Shown here piece by piece: positions 9,829 through 18,579 of a stretch of DNA of 35,973 nt. Below the pieces are notes generated by a model. That model worked only from the letters and a program-made list of their open reading frames with translations, ran no database searches and was not told the origin of the DNA. The position numbers were made by a program, and so were the translations under genes. This DNA comes from CAZFAP01 sp964516325 (GTDB lineage Bacteria; Auribacterota; JABMQX01). The first letter of the stretch is position 1. The number at the start of each line of letters is the position of its first letter. The DNA lies in the NCBI GenBank assembly GCA_964516325.1, contig CAZFAP010000031.1, positions 1-35,973 on the forward strand, given 5' to 3'.

Positions 9829-11067
9829 TCACTCGGGCTCATCGCTTTCCTGGGCTTCCCCAAGCTTGAACCATTCGTGGAAGACCCGCACGCTTTCTTC
9901 GCCCATGTCCTGCTTCACCAGGCAGGAAATCTTAATCTCGGAAGTGCTGATCATCTCGATATTGACGCCCCTGGAAGCGAGAGCGCCGAAGACCTCGGCG
10001 GCGACTCCGGGGTGTCCTCGCATCCCTACTCCCACCACTGAGACTTTCGCGAAACCTTCCTCGACTCTCATTCCCCCCGCGCCGACCTCTTTGATCGCTT
10101 CGTTCAGCGCCTGCTGGGTTTTCTTCACGTCCTGTTTGGCGATGGTGAAGGACATGTCGGGATTGCCCTGCTGGTTCTGCGCCTGCACGATCATATCCAC
10201 GTCCACGTTCACCTTGGCAATGGTCCCGAAAATCTTTGCGGCGACTCCCGGCTTATCCGGGACATTGTAAATGTTTACCCTCGCTTGATCCCTCAAAAGC
10301 GCCACGGCTGTAATCTTCGTTTTTTCCATAGCTTCGGTCTCCTGTACAATGAGGGTGCCCGGGTCCTCCGTAAAGCTCGACCGGACCACGAGCGGCACAT
10401 TGTATTTGCTCGCGAACTCCACCGAGCGCAGTTGCAGCACTTTCGCGCCGAGGCTTGCCAATTCCAACATCTCGTCGGCACTGATCGTGTCCAGCTTCCG
10501 GGCAGAAGGGACGATCCGCGGGTCCGTAGTATAAACGCCATCCACATCGGTGTATATCTCACACAGGTCGGCCTTCAGGGCCGCCGCCACCGCGACCGCG
10601 GACGTGTCCGAGCCGCCCCTCCCAAGCGTCGTGATGTTTCCGTTGATGTCCACACCCTGAAAGCCAGCGATGACCACGATGTGGTCGTCTTTCAGCTTTT
10701 CCAGGACCCTCTCGCTACTGATGTCAATAATCCTTGCTTTCGTGTGGGTGCTGTCGGTCAAAATCCCGACCTGGTGCCCCGTCATGGATATAGCTTTATA
10801 GCCCAGCTCCTGAATAGCCATAGCGAGCAGCGCGACGGAGATTTGTTCGCCGGTCGAGACAAGCTGGTCGTATTCTCGTCCATGGGGATCATCGCTGATT
10901 TCGTGGGCCATGGAGATTAACCTGTCGGTCGTGCCCGCCGCGGCGGATGCCACAACCACGACCTGATCCCCTTCGTCCTTGGTGCGACAAATCCTCCGCG
11001 CCACGTTGCGCAGGCGCTCCGCGTTTGCGACGGATGTGCCGCCGTACTTCTGTACAATCAGTCTCAT
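9829..11067 (-). CDS. lysC: Aspartate kinase
   Basis: A 412-residue monofunctional aspartokinase catalysing the first step of lysine, threonine and methionine synthesis. The N-terminus carries the kinase signature QKYGGTSVANAERLRNVA, then VVVVASAAAGTTDRL and STGEQISVALLA. GRGGSDTSAVAVAAAL and the EIYTDVDGVYTTDPRIVP loop are present. Two C-terminal ACT domains (about residues 265-410) begin at VNIYNVPDKPGVAAKIFG and VSVVGVGMRGHPGVAAEVFG, so allosteric control by end-product amino acids is expected. Its ATG overlaps the stop of the ApgM-type gene by 4 bases, giving translational coupling. Confidence 0.96.
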   Translation of the reverse strand: MRLIVQKYGGTSVANAERLRNVARRICRTKDEGDQVVVVASAAAGTTDRLISMAHEISDDPHGREYDQLVSTGEQISVALLAMAIQELGYKAISMTGHQVGILTDSTHTKARIIDISSERVLEKLKDDHIVVIAGFQGVDINGNITTLGRGGSDTSAVAVAAALKADLCEIYTDVDGVYTTDPRIVPSARKLDTISADEMLELASLGAKVLQLRSVEFASKYNVPLVVRSSFTEDPGTLIVQETEAMEKTKITAVALLRDQARVNIYNVPDKPGVAAKIFGTIAKVNVDVDMIVQAQNQQGNPDMSFTIAKQDVKKTQQALNEAIKEVGAGGMRVEEGFAKVSVVGVGMRGHPGVAAEVFGALASRGVNIEMISTSEIKISCLVKQDMGEESVRVFHEWFKLGEAQESDEPE

Positions 11068-12275
11068 GCCCTTGCTTCCTTGCCGAAGAGAATTGACATG
11101 AGTCGGTGTCCCTCCACGGTCTTCTGGCTGCCTTCGGACACCGAGAATTCATCGAAAACTCTCACGCTGTCCGGTGTGATGCCCTTCCCGCATATGGCGA
11201 ACGGGACGGGCTCAGGGGTGTGGTCCCTGACGGATATGGGCGTGTAATGGTCTGGCATCACCAGAACTCTATATTCTCCCAACTCCTCAAGCTTCTCCAG
11301 GATTCTCGCTACAACTTTCGCGTCAAATCTCTCGATTGCCGTTATCTTCTGGAGAATGTCAGCATTATGCCCAGCCTCGTCTGCCGCTTCGACATGAACC
11401 AAAACGAAATCCTCCGTTTCGAGAGCATCGGCCGCATACGACGCTTTCGCGTCGTAGTCGGTGTCGTAATAGCCGGTGGCGCCGGGGACATTTATCGCTG
11501 TCAGCCCAATGAGCTTGCCAATACCCTTTAGCAAGTCCACCGCGGCTATGACGCTGCCGCTCACCCCGAACCTTTCGCGGAAAGATGGCGGACGCTCGAG
11601 CTTGCCGCCTCCCCACAGCCAGACCATATTCGCAGGATTCTCATGCAGGTCAATCTTCACCTGGTTCACGGACTGGGTGGCGAGAACCTGGCGAGACCTC
11701 TCCATAAGCTCTCGCAAGAGAGACGCCCCTTGCCCAACCGGCAGATTCGGCTCGATGGCTTTCCCGATTATCGCATGCGGCGGCACGCAGTGCAACTCCC
11801 CCTTGCCATCCTGTAACAGGCTCTCCTTGATCGTCGTGACGTTGCGATAACTGACTCCGGGGTAAAACGTTACCCCTTCGACCTTCATCTCCTTGTTGAG
11901 GGCTTCGATGAGGACTTTGGCCTCTTGCGAGGAGATGTGGCCCGCGCTGTAATCGTGCATAACCCCGTCCCCAACCGAGACCAGGTTGCACCTGAAGACT
12001 ACCTCATCGGGCGCCGGTCGAAGGTCCAGACTGACCGCCTCGAGCGGTCCCCTGCCTCTGTAATACTCTCGTGGGTCGTACCCCAGGATGGACAATGCCG
12101 CGACATCGCTCCCTGGCGCCATGTTCTCGGGGATTGTCCGCGCCAGGCCCGTAGCCCCTTCCCTCGCTATCCGGTCGAGGTTTGGGGTTTCGGCGACCTG
12201 AAGAGGCGTCTTCCCCTGGAGCTTCTCCAGAGGATAATCCGCCATTCCGTCGCAGATTAAGAGTGCGTATTTCAA
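11064..12275 (-). CDS. apgM: ApgM-type phosphoglycerate mutase family protein (possible homoserine kinase analogue)
   Basis: About 403 residues of the alkaline-phosphatase-fold, 2,3-bisphosphoglycerate-independent phosphoglycerate mutase family of archaeal type (COG3635 group). The metal and nucleophile region is ALLICDGMADYP, with TPNLDRIAREG, APGSDVAALSILGYDP, RGPLEA, HVEAADEAGH and VMPDHYTP. The canonical function interconverts 2- and 3-phosphoglycerate. The gene overlaps lysC by 4 bases, and members of this family located next to threonine-pathway genes have been predicted to act as homoserine kinase analogues; that role is an inference here. I choose the TTG at 12275 (protein starting M/LKYALLICDG, AGGGA 5 bases upstream). 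A TTG at 12293 would add six residues. Confidence 0.85.
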   Translation of the reverse strand: MKYALLICDGMADYPLEKLQGKTPLQVAETPNLDRIAREGATGLARTIPENMAPGSDVAALSILGYDPREYYRGRGPLEAVSLDLRPAPDEVVFRCNLVSVGDGVMHDYSAGHISSQEAKVLIEALNKEMKVEGVTFYPGVSYRNVTTIKESLLQDGKGELHCVPPHAIIGKAIEPNLPVGQGASLLRELMERSRQVLATQSVNQVKIDLHENPANMVWLWGGGKLERPPSFRERFGVSGSVIAAVDLLKGIGKLIGLTAINVPGATGYYDTDYDAKASYAADALETEDFVLVHVEAADEAGHNADILQKITAIERFDAKVVARILEKLEELGEYRVLVMPDHYTPISVRDHTPEPVPFAICGKGITPDSVRVFDEFSVSEGSQKTVEGHRLMSILFGKEARA

Positions 12276-12293
12276 GTTCGTCCCTAAACACAA

Positions 12294-12471
12294 TTCACGA
12301 GGGTCGCACGCTGACTCTATTGGGGAGGGGAGAAACGGGAATTCTCCTGGGGAACGTCAGCGGCGCCCTCGCTTTGCCACACTTGTCGGGGTGCTCACGA
12401 AATCTCAGAAAAGCCTTTTGCCCTGGGTTTGCGAATCTGCACGAGCGGCAAAAGCACGAACGTCAAAATCA
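12294..12471 (-). other. Leader region between tRNA-Pro and the apgM-like gene
   Basis: A 178-base non-coding stretch that would form the 5' leader of the apgM-lysC operon. It holds a short inverted repeat, GGAGAA (12329-12334) and TTCTCC (12342-12347), with a 7-base loop inside a G-rich plus-strand tract. I see no confident promoter and no recognised riboswitch. A 25-codon ORF beginning at the CCAT end of the tRNA has no ribosome binding site of its own. Confidence 0.3.
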
Positions 12472-12548
<77 letters not shown>

Positions 12549-12716
12549 ACCATAATGTCACTTCACACTAACACACCTCCAATTGCCAAATCAATACCTT
12601 TTTGCGAGAGTCGCAATGCCTTCCCGAGGTATCACTCGCGGCTCGTTACCCAACCCGGCCCGAATCGGGCGGTCACCTAAAAGTCCGACATCAACCATGG
12701 AGCCGGCGACAGGGAC

Positions 12717-13991
12717 CTATTTCTCGTACGCCTTTGCCAGCGGGAGGTGCTGCACGTTTATATCCGGGCCGAAAAACTTAATCAGCATGAGTGGTTTTCT
12801 GCCCGTGTTTTTCATCTCGAGGGGTCGAATCGCTCTCGCGTAAGTCACCAGCAACTCGTCCTTGCTGTGATCCCCGACTCGGTCTGCTGTGCCTCTGATC
12901 GGCAGCCCGCCAAATGTCCCTTGACCATCCCAGACATAGACGTTATACGCCCCCTTGTCCCGCGTGACAAACGTCTTTCCCGGCTTTACGGTAACCTTCG
13001 TTCCGGTGAACTTCGGCCTCCTGCCGCCGTAGTAAATCCACTCTTCCTTCCCGGCGCCCTTCTTTTCCTGCCTCAGAGTGGGAACAAGCTTATATCGCTC
13101 CGTGAAATTCGCATCCGCGGCAAGCTCCCAGTCCACCTGCTTCACAACCGCGTTAACGCCATATTTTGCCCTGTCGTCGGGATGAACGTCTTTCCAGAGG
13201 GCCTCCTTGGGAACTTGCGTCCCATCGGATAGCACAGCCTGAAGCATTGCGAAGACGTCGGAATCCTCCTGCAACTCTATCGTCACTGCCGAGCCGGGAG
13301 CGTGCAGCCCGCCAGCAGGCAGTAAATACCCGACCTCGTGCTTCAGTTTCTGTTCAATCGAGTAATGGAGTATCCAATCCTGGTCGTAAATTTGGATTTT
13401 CCCGTCCTGCCATTCGTTCAGGTATTGGGCCAGAAGCTGCTTGTGCACGCCCGCCCTGATCAGCTCAGGCCGCATCCCGAAGAACGTCGAATCGTCACCG
13501 AGCATCGGGACCCCCGGAGGAAAATAATACGCTTCCTCCTTTGCGTTTCTTCCGAGTTTTGCGGCGTCTTTCTGCATCTGATGGAGGTGATACGGAAGCC
13601 GGACGGCGAAATCGTAAATTTTCGCCAGTCGTCCCAGACTCCCTTTCTCGACCATCTCCCTATGCGAGGCGGCGTACTTTTCACCAACAATTAACTCCGG
13701 CGCGGCAAGGACGGCATCCTTGAGGAGGAGCCCCTCGCCCCCGACAGCATTTGTCTTTAGATAGCTCAGACCTTCGTCCTCGGGTCCGACTGCATTGTCG
13801 GCCTTCGTCATGGACGCTAACCACCTCTCGCAGACTTCTCCCCTCTTTGGGTCCTCAACGGTGTACTTTGCCAAACCGAGCCTGTGTCCCGCCGGCAGAA
13901 AACTCCTGCAAACCCACGCTGGCTCGAGGGGTATTATCCCGTCATATTTGCTGATCACCTTCTTCAGAAGTGCCTTTTTTCCGTTCGCCAT
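12717..13991 (-). CDS. Cupin-like protein, possibly sugar-phosphate-isomerase related
   Basis: A 424-residue soluble protein with no signal peptide. The middle shows a cupin-like metal-binding pattern, YHLHQMQKDAAKLG followed by KEEAYYF (about residues 132-160), and a second half with LPAGGLHAPGSAVTIELQED. Together they resemble the bicupin plan of type I mannose-6-phosphate isomerases, but I do not see their exact signatures and would not assign a substrate. The start is well supported: ATG at 13991 with GGAGG 8 bases upstream and a TTGAAG-17-TATAAA promoter at 14116-14144. The gene stands alone between the tRNA and murJ. A role in sugar metabolism is a guess from fold only. Confidence 0.75.
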   Translation of the reverse strand: MANGKKALLKKVISKYDGIIPLEPAWVCRSFLPAGHRLGLAKYTVEDPKRGEVCERWLASMTKADNAVGPEDEGLSYLKTNAVGGEGLLLKDAVLAAPELIVGEKYAASHREMVEKGSLGRLAKIYDFAVRLPYHLHQMQKDAAKLGRNAKEEAYYFPPGVPMLGDDSTFFGMRPELIRAGVHKQLLAQYLNEWQDGKIQIYDQDWILHYSIEQKLKHEVGYLLPAGGLHAPGSAVTIELQEDSDVFAMLQAVLSDGTQVPKEALWKDVHPDDRAKYGVNAVVKQVDWELAADANFTERYKLVPTLRQEKKGAGKEEWIYYGGRRPKFTGTKVTVKPGKTFVTRDKGAYNVYVWDGQGTFGGLPIRGTADRVGDHSKDELLVTYARAIRPLEMKNTGRKPLMLIKFFGPDINVQHLPLAKAYEK

Positions 13992-14096
13992 CTGTCGTAC
14001 CTCCGCTCGAGTTAAGGTTCAATATCCAGCAGACAGCCGCTGGGTGAGAACGCATTCCATTCTCCGGCTTGATGTCCTCTCCTGAGAACCACCGCT

Positions 14097-14125
14097 TTGC
14101 TACCATGCCGAAGTCTTTATATAAT
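14097..14125 (+). promoter_or_regulatory. Sigma70-like promoter reading toward murJ
   Basis: TTGCTA (14097-14102), a 17-base spacer and a perfect TATAAT (14120-14125). Transcription would start near 14132, leaving a leader of about 225 bases before murJ. The -10 hexamer shares bases with the -10 of the opposing cupin promoter. Confidence 0.5.
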
Positions 14126-14144
14126 GATAGCCGAGAAACTTCAA
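14116..14144 (-). promoter_or_regulatory. Sigma70-like promoter of the cupin gene
   Basis: On the minus strand TTGAAG (14144-14139), a 17-base spacer and TATAAA (14121-14116). The leader to the start at 13991 is about 115 bases. It overlaps the plus-strand TATAAT, so RNA polymerase probably cannot occupy both promoters at once. Confidence 0.55.
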
Positions 14145-14356
14145 ATCTTTCCTTGGGCCGATCCATGGACCTCCGTGAAGACAGCCCCGATCAGAGGGTG
14201 CCGGCAGTCCTCATAATGCCGCCGAACATTTCCTCGCATCTTCGTGACGCGAGGGGAGCTGGCCCGTTCGGTGCGCACAGGAGCGGATGTTGACCCGAAG
14301 CGCCAGACCTTCATGTTCGTCGGTTTGGTTCCTGAGCGGCTTTCTGAGGTGATTAC

Positions 14357-15940
14357 GTGGTCGAGAATGCCAGAGTAACGCGAAATGCAACTATCTTCAG
14401 CTCCGCGACAGTCGTGAGTCGAGTCCTGGGGCTTGTCCGGACTGCCCTTATAGCGAGCACCTTTGGCACAAGCCTCGCCGCCTCCGCGTTTTTCTTTGCC
14501 TACTCAATTCCGAACATGCTCAGAAGGCTTTCAGGCGAGGGAGCTTTGGGAGGAGCTTTCATCCCCGTTTTCACCGAGGAGATGGAAAAACGCGGAAAGC
14601 GTTCGGCTTTTCGGCTTTCTAACAGCGCTGGGCTGGTGATGTGCTTGGTCCTGGTCGCATTGATGCTCCTTATGACGGTCGTGTTTCAGAGCCTCCGCCT
14701 GTTATTCTCATCGTCGGAGAAGACCGTCCTGGTGGCCAAGCTGAGCCAGCTCATGTTGCCTTATCTATTGTTTATTTCCCTCACCGGCTACGGGATGGCT
14801 GTCCTCAATTCTCTAAACCACTTCTTCGTTCCCGCCATTTCTCCTGCCGTCCACAACATCGTTCTCATCGGCGCCCTCGTCTTTCTCTGCCCCCTCCTGG
14901 GAACTGCGAAGGAGGAAATGATCTACGGGTTGGCGATCGGGGTACTCGTCGGAGGTGCGATACAGCTTGCAATGCTCTATTTGCCTCTCAAGGAGAGAGG
15001 CTATTCCCTGGCGACCGGACTTGACCTGCACGCCGAGGCGATGAACAAAGTCTGGCGGCTGTTTCTCCCCGGCATGTTCAGCCTGGCAGTGTTTGAGATC
15101 AACGCCGTCATGGACAAGTTTCTCGCCTTTTTCCTGAAAGGGCATGAGACCAGCGCGCCGTCCGAACTTTTCTACGGAAACCTCATCGTCGAACTTCCGC
15201 TTGCCATTTTTGGCGTTTCGCTCGGCGTTGCGGTCTTCCCATCTCTATCCCGACTTAGAGCTTCCGGCAACATGGAGCAGTTCAAAACGACTTTTTCCTA
15301 CGCCGTCCGGCAAGCGGTGGCGATAACGCTTCCCGCCTCGCTTGGACTGGTCATTTTGCGGGAGCCCATCGTGCGGCTTATCTATCAGAGGCGAGAGTTT
15401 GGGGGCGCGGACACAGCGGCCGTTGCGCCGGTGATGATGTGCTACGCCGTAGGACTCTTCGCCTACACCGCCGTCAAAATCATTGTCCCAGCCTTCCTTT
15501 CTCTTCAGGACTCCAAAACACCCATGAGGGTCGCACTCGGCGTCACCGGACTCGACTTTGTCATGAACTGCTTTGCCGTCTTTGTCATGAAACAGGTTTG
15601 GGGATTGGCTTTGTCCACCTCGTTGTGTGCGGCTATTCAGATGGGAATCTTGCTTCATCTTCTGAGAAGAAAAATCGGCCCCATTGGCGGGAAAGACATG
15701 GCTCTCTCCGCGGCGAGGATCGCGGCGGCAACCTTAGCTATGGGGGGAATCAGTGTGCTGGCATTGCAGGCCGCGCAGGCGATGGCGCCGGGAAGGGGAG
15801 CCTCTGCACAAATCAGCCGGGTTCTCTTTCCGGTAGTTTGCGGCTTGATTTCTTATCCCATTTTCTGCCATTTTCTCGGGGTGAAAGAAGTTCGAGAGAT
15901 TCTTGCGGCTTTCGTGAAAAAGAAGACACGCCAGGGTTGA
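14357..15940 (+). CDS. murJ: Lipid II flippase MurJ
   Basis: A 527-residue polytopic membrane protein of the MviN/MurJ family, which flips the peptidoglycan precursor lipid II across the inner membrane. The N-terminus has the family run SRVLGLVRTALIASTFG and FFFAYSIPNMLRRLSGEGAL, with GGAFIPVFTEE following. Later segments include FLPGMFSLAVFEINAVMD, GVAVFPSLSRL and VPAFLSLQDSKTPM. Length and hydrophobic profile fit 13-14 helices. The start is a GTG at 14357 with AGGTG 5 bases upstream. rnc follows within about 50 bases, so the pair is probably co-transcribed from the promoter near 14097. Confidence 0.95.
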   Translation: MVENARVTRNATIFSSATVVSRVLGLVRTALIASTFGTSLAASAFFFAYSIPNMLRRLSGEGALGGAFIPVFTEEMEKRGKRSAFRLSNSAGLVMCLVLVALMLLMTVVFQSLRLLFSSSEKTVLVAKLSQLMLPYLLFISLTGYGMAVLNSLNHFFVPAISPAVHNIVLIGALVFLCPLLGTAKEEMIYGLAIGVLVGGAIQLAMLYLPLKERGYSLATGLDLHAEAMNKVWRLFLPGMFSLAVFEINAVMDKFLAFFLKGHETSAPSELFYGNLIVELPLAIFGVSLGVAVFPSLSRLRASGNMEQFKTTFSYAVRQAVAITLPASLGLVILREPIVRLIYQRREFGGADTAAVAPVMMCYAVGLFAYTAVKIIVPAFLSLQDSKTPMRVALGVTGLDFVMNCFAVFVMKQVWGLALSTSLCAAIQMGILLHLLRRKIGPIGGKDMALSAARIAAATLAMGGISVLALQAAQAMAPGRGASAQISRVLFPVVCGLISYPIFCHFLGVKEVREILAAFVKKKTRQG

Positions 15941-15992
15941 AGTCCCTGGGGTAGAATCTGGTCCCTTGTCCCATCGGAGGCATCGAGGAGCA

Positions 15993-16745
15993 GTGCCCGA
16001 AAGAAACGTGAAGCAACCCAAACGCAAGCAGCCTTTTCCCTCCGAGCAGCTCACCAAATTGAAGGAGCTTCAAGAGAGGATCGGCTACAAGTATCGCGAT
16101 ATTTCTCTGCTCAGAAACGCGCTCGTCCACGCCTCCTACGTGAACGAATCAGGCCTCAAGAACCTCCAGGACAATGAGCGATTGGAGTTCATCGGCGATG
16201 CGGTCCTCCAGCTCGTGGTCAGCGAGCATCTGTTCCGAAAACATCCCGATGAGCCCGAGGGCGCCCTCACTGTCATACGGTCTTCCATCGTCGGCCGCAG
16301 ACACTGTGCCGCGATGGCAAAGCACCTGCGCCTGGACAACCACGTTCTTGTGGGCAAGGGGGAGAGAAGCGCTGCCGGCGGAGTGAAGAAATCCATCCTG
16401 GCGAATGCTTTCGAAGCCCTGATCGCCAGTCTCTATTTTGACGGCGGAATGGAAGCCGCAAGGCGATTTGTTCTCACGACATTGGGCGAGTGCGGTCCCC
16501 ACGGCCTGAAGGGCGACGAGAACTTTAAGGCTCAACTCCAGGCCATCTGCCAGAAGTCCCCAGGCGTGTTGCCGCTATACAGGGTCGTGTCTGCCGAGGG
16601 CCCGGACCACCAGAAGACCTTCGAGGTCGAAGTCTCGATCAACGGTGTCCCTTACGGCACTGGAAAGGGCCCTACAAAAAAGGCCGCCCAGCAGGAAGCC
16701 GCCAGAAAAGCCCTTGAGAAGACGCCCACAGTCCCCCCAGAGTAG
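15993..16745 (+). CDS. rnc: Ribonuclease III
   Basis: A double-strand-specific RNase of about 250 residues that processes rRNA precursors and structured mRNAs. The catalytic domain has the signature NERLEFIGDAVLQLVVSEHL and the second acidic segment ILANAFEALIASLYFDGG. A C-terminal dsRNA-binding domain (NFKAQLQAICQ to KKAAQQEAARKALE) completes the protein. I choose the GTG at 15993, which has GGAGG 12 bases and GAGGAG 2 bases upstream; an in-frame TTG at 15966 would add nine residues. It follows murJ closely and converges on pfkA. Confidence 0.95.
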   Translation: MPERNVKQPKRKQPFPSEQLTKLKELQERIGYKYRDISLLRNALVHASYVNESGLKNLQDNERLEFIGDAVLQLVVSEHLFRKHPDEPEGALTVIRSSIVGRRHCAAMAKHLRLDNHVLVGKGERSAAGGVKKSILANAFEALIASLYFDGGMEAARRFVLTTLGECGPHGLKGDENFKAQLQAICQKSPGVLPLYRVVSAEGPDHQKTFEVEVSINGVPYGTGKGPTKKAAQQEAARKALEKTPTVPPE

Positions 16746-16804
16746 GGGAGAGAGACCTTCGACGCTTGGTTCATGCCGCACGCCAGAAGGAGCCAGCCAC
16801 CACT

Positions 16805-17788
16805 TCACGAAGAGAGAATCTCACAGAGCTCGAGGAGGTGCCTGCCTATCCGCTTTTTCTTTTCCCACGTTTCGCGCAGAGGCGTACGGACGACTTTGCT
16901 GTTCACTTCCCCAACCATGACGTTCGTCTCACCGTCGAGCAGCGCTTCGACCGCCGCTTTCCCGAGGAGCGATGCAAGAATCCGGTCTCTCGCCGTCGGA
17001 GCGCCTCCCCTCTGGGTGTGCCCCAGGACACAGACACGGTAGTCCACGCCTGTCCTTTCCGCAATCTTTCCGCCGACCTCTGTAGCCGAGCCGAGTTCGT
17101 CGCCCTCCGAGACGATGATAATCCGGCTGCTTTTCCGTTCCCGAGCCCACTTTGCCACTTTGTCGCAGAGGTCGCCGAGGTCCGTTTTCGTCTCGGGGAT
17201 CATGATTTGCTCAGCCCCACCCGCAGCCCCCACCGCCAGGCCGATGAAGCCAGCTTCTCTTCCCATGACCTCAATCAGGAAAATCCGATCGTGCGACTCC
17301 GCGGTGTCTCTTATCTTATCCACGGCTTCAAGGGCGGTGTTGACCGCAGTGTCAAACCCGATCGTGAAGTCCGTTCCATACAAGTCGTTGTCAATAGTGC
17401 CGGGGATGCCAACCACGGGAATGCCAAATTCCTCGAAAAACGCGACTCCCCCTCGAAAAGTCCCGTCTCCTCCTATCGCGGCAATCGCCTGGACTCCGTG
17501 GGCTGTAAGGTTTCGGTGCGCCTGACGCCGCCCTTCTTTTGTCATGAACGCTTCCGACCTTGCCGTCTTCAGAATTGTACCGCCCCTCTGGATGATATTC
17601 GACACCGACCGATGAGCCATCTTCTCAATCTCGCCCTCGATCATCCCCTGATACCCTCTGCGTATCCCAAACACCTCCTTGCCGTGGTGAAGGGCGGTAC
17701 GGACGACCGCCCGGATTGCCGCGTTCATGCCGGGGGCGTCCCCGCCGCTCGTGAATACTCCGATTCTTTCTATTTTCATGTTGGGCAT
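16805..17788 (-). CDS. pfkA: 6-phosphofructokinase (ATP-type)
   Basis: A 327-residue phosphofructokinase that phosphorylates fructose-6-phosphate, the committed step of glycolysis. Key segments are FTSGGDAPGMNAAIRAVVR, AIGGDGTFRGG, GIPGTIDNDLYGTDFTIGFD, the fructose-6-phosphate loop EVMGREAGFIGL, and LGHTQRGGAPTARDR. Glycine rather than aspartate after GGD in GGDGT points to ATP rather than pyrophosphate as donor. The ATG at 17788 has GGAGG 7 bases upstream. A promoter candidate lies at 17921-17948. Confidence 0.95.
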   Translation of the reverse strand: MPNMKIERIGVFTSGGDAPGMNAAIRAVVRTALHHGKEVFGIRRGYQGMIEGEIEKMAHRSVSNIIQRGGTILKTARSEAFMTKEGRRQAHRNLTAHGVQAIAAIGGDGTFRGGVAFFEEFGIPVVGIPGTIDNDLYGTDFTIGFDTAVNTALEAVDKIRDTAESHDRIFLIEVMGREAGFIGLAVGAAGGAEQIMIPETKTDLGDLCDKVAKWARERKSSRIIIVSEGDELGSATEVGGKIAERTGVDYRVCVLGHTQRGGAPTARDRILASLLGKAAVEALLDGETNVMVGEVNSKVVRTPLRETWEKKKRIGRHLLELCEILSS

Positions 17789-18108
17789 CTCAGAACCTCC
17801 GTGATCGGCAATGGTTTTCCTTGTTGACTCGGTTGGGCCGACGCATGGCGAAAACCGGATATGGTCTCGCCAGAAGTCGCCCTGCCAGTCCGCCTGTCAG
17901 CCCCAACTCTCCCGAATTCCATTATCTTCACCTGCTGGCAGCGGTCAAGCAGTCTTCTCGTTCCATGGGGATCGCACCCGGTTTTCGTTGCCCTGTGCGA
18001 TTGGCCCCGGGAAAAAACATGGTGCAGTCCGGCATCGGATGTGCTAAGAATTCAGTGGGTCGCCCCCCTTTTTGCATGCGTACTTGATGTGACCTTTAGG
18101 ACGACATT
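17789..18108. other. Divergent intergenic region, pfkA / small membrane protein gene
   Basis: A 320-base region with divergent genes on either side. The pfkA promoter is the only convincing element. I see no confident promoter for the plus-strand gene at 18109, only a ribosome site (AGGA, 8 bases before the ATG). No repeat or RNA gene is visible. Confidence 0.4.
17921..17948 (-). promoter_or_regulatory. Sigma70-like promoter of pfkA
   Basis: Minus strand TTGACC (17948-17943), a 16-base spacer and GATAAT (17926-17921). Transcription would begin near 17914, giving a leader of about 125 bases to the pfkA ATG at 17788. Confidence 0.5.
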
Positions 18109-18465
18109 ATGCGAGAGCTTCTGGCAAGACTGTTATCCGTAATTCTTTCACCCTCCCTGGCCACGAGGGGAGAGCGCCGCGCACTTGGCGCCGTAATCCT
18201 CGCTCTCCTCCTCGTCCTGGTCCTTCTTGGAGGGATTTTCCTGAGAGAAGGCGTCAGCCCCGGCACTTCGTTACTGTTCTGGGGAATCTGCTTTCTGCTT
18301 GCCTTCTGGTCTGTGTTTCTCGCTTACGTGGATGTCAAAAGCATAAAGAGCGAATTTCGCTCTCAGAAGAGGGACCTCTTCTTGTCCACCTTTTCAAGGT
18401 CCAAGGGTCAAGGAAGAGAGCGCGAAGAAGCTCAGCGGGACAATTCGGACAGGAATTCATCGTGA
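18109..18465 (+). CDS. Small two-helix membrane protein
   Basis: A 118-residue protein with a basic N-terminus, two predicted transmembrane helices (about residues 26-46, AVILALLLVLVLLGGIFL, and 53-73, LLFWGICFLLAFWSVFLAY) and a charged C-terminal tail rich in Lys, Arg, Glu and Ser. The ATG has an AGGA 8 bases upstream. The family is not recognised. The next gene on the strand encodes a secreted repeat protein about 115 bases downstream, so it may be the first gene of an envelope cluster that includes the BatE-like gene. No catalytic motif is visible. Confidence 0.65.
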   Translation: MRELLARLLSVILSPSLATRGERRALGAVILALLLVLVLLGGIFLREGVSPGTSLLFWGICFLLAFWSVFLAYVDVKSIKSEFRSQKRDLFLSTFSRSKGQGREREEAQRDNSDRNSS

Positions 18466-18579
18466 TAAGCGCGATTGGGAGGCTCAGTCGGGCTGTGGCC
18501 CGTCGCAGTCTGCGAACGCCGGTTTGGAACTCAGCTCATCGGAATCCGCTCCTCGTACAATTGGCTTGAGGCGAGAAAG

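Larger units (their letters stand above)
13992..14356. other. Divergent intergenic region, cupin gene / murJ
   Basis: A 365-base region separating a minus-strand gene from a plus-strand gene. It contains two interlocked promoter candidates near 14097-14144, listed separately. The rest, about 14145-14340, would be a long murJ leader. A 74-codon open frame from 14069 has no ribosome binding site or recognisable product, and I do not call it. Confidence 0.5.

Noticed and set aside
8917..10041. Long plus-strand ORF opposite valS and lysC
   Set aside because: It lies across two clearly identified minus-strand genes, and its translation has no domain-like pattern.
12590..12620. TTGCGA-CTC-TCGCAA hairpin as a terminator for the cupin gene
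   Set aside because: On the minus strand the hairpin is followed by A rather than T residues, so it lacks the U-tract of an intrinsic terminator.
14069..14293. 74-codon plus-strand ORF in the murJ leader
   Set aside because: There is no ribosome site, it starts upstream of the predicted transcription start, and the sequence is not protein-like.
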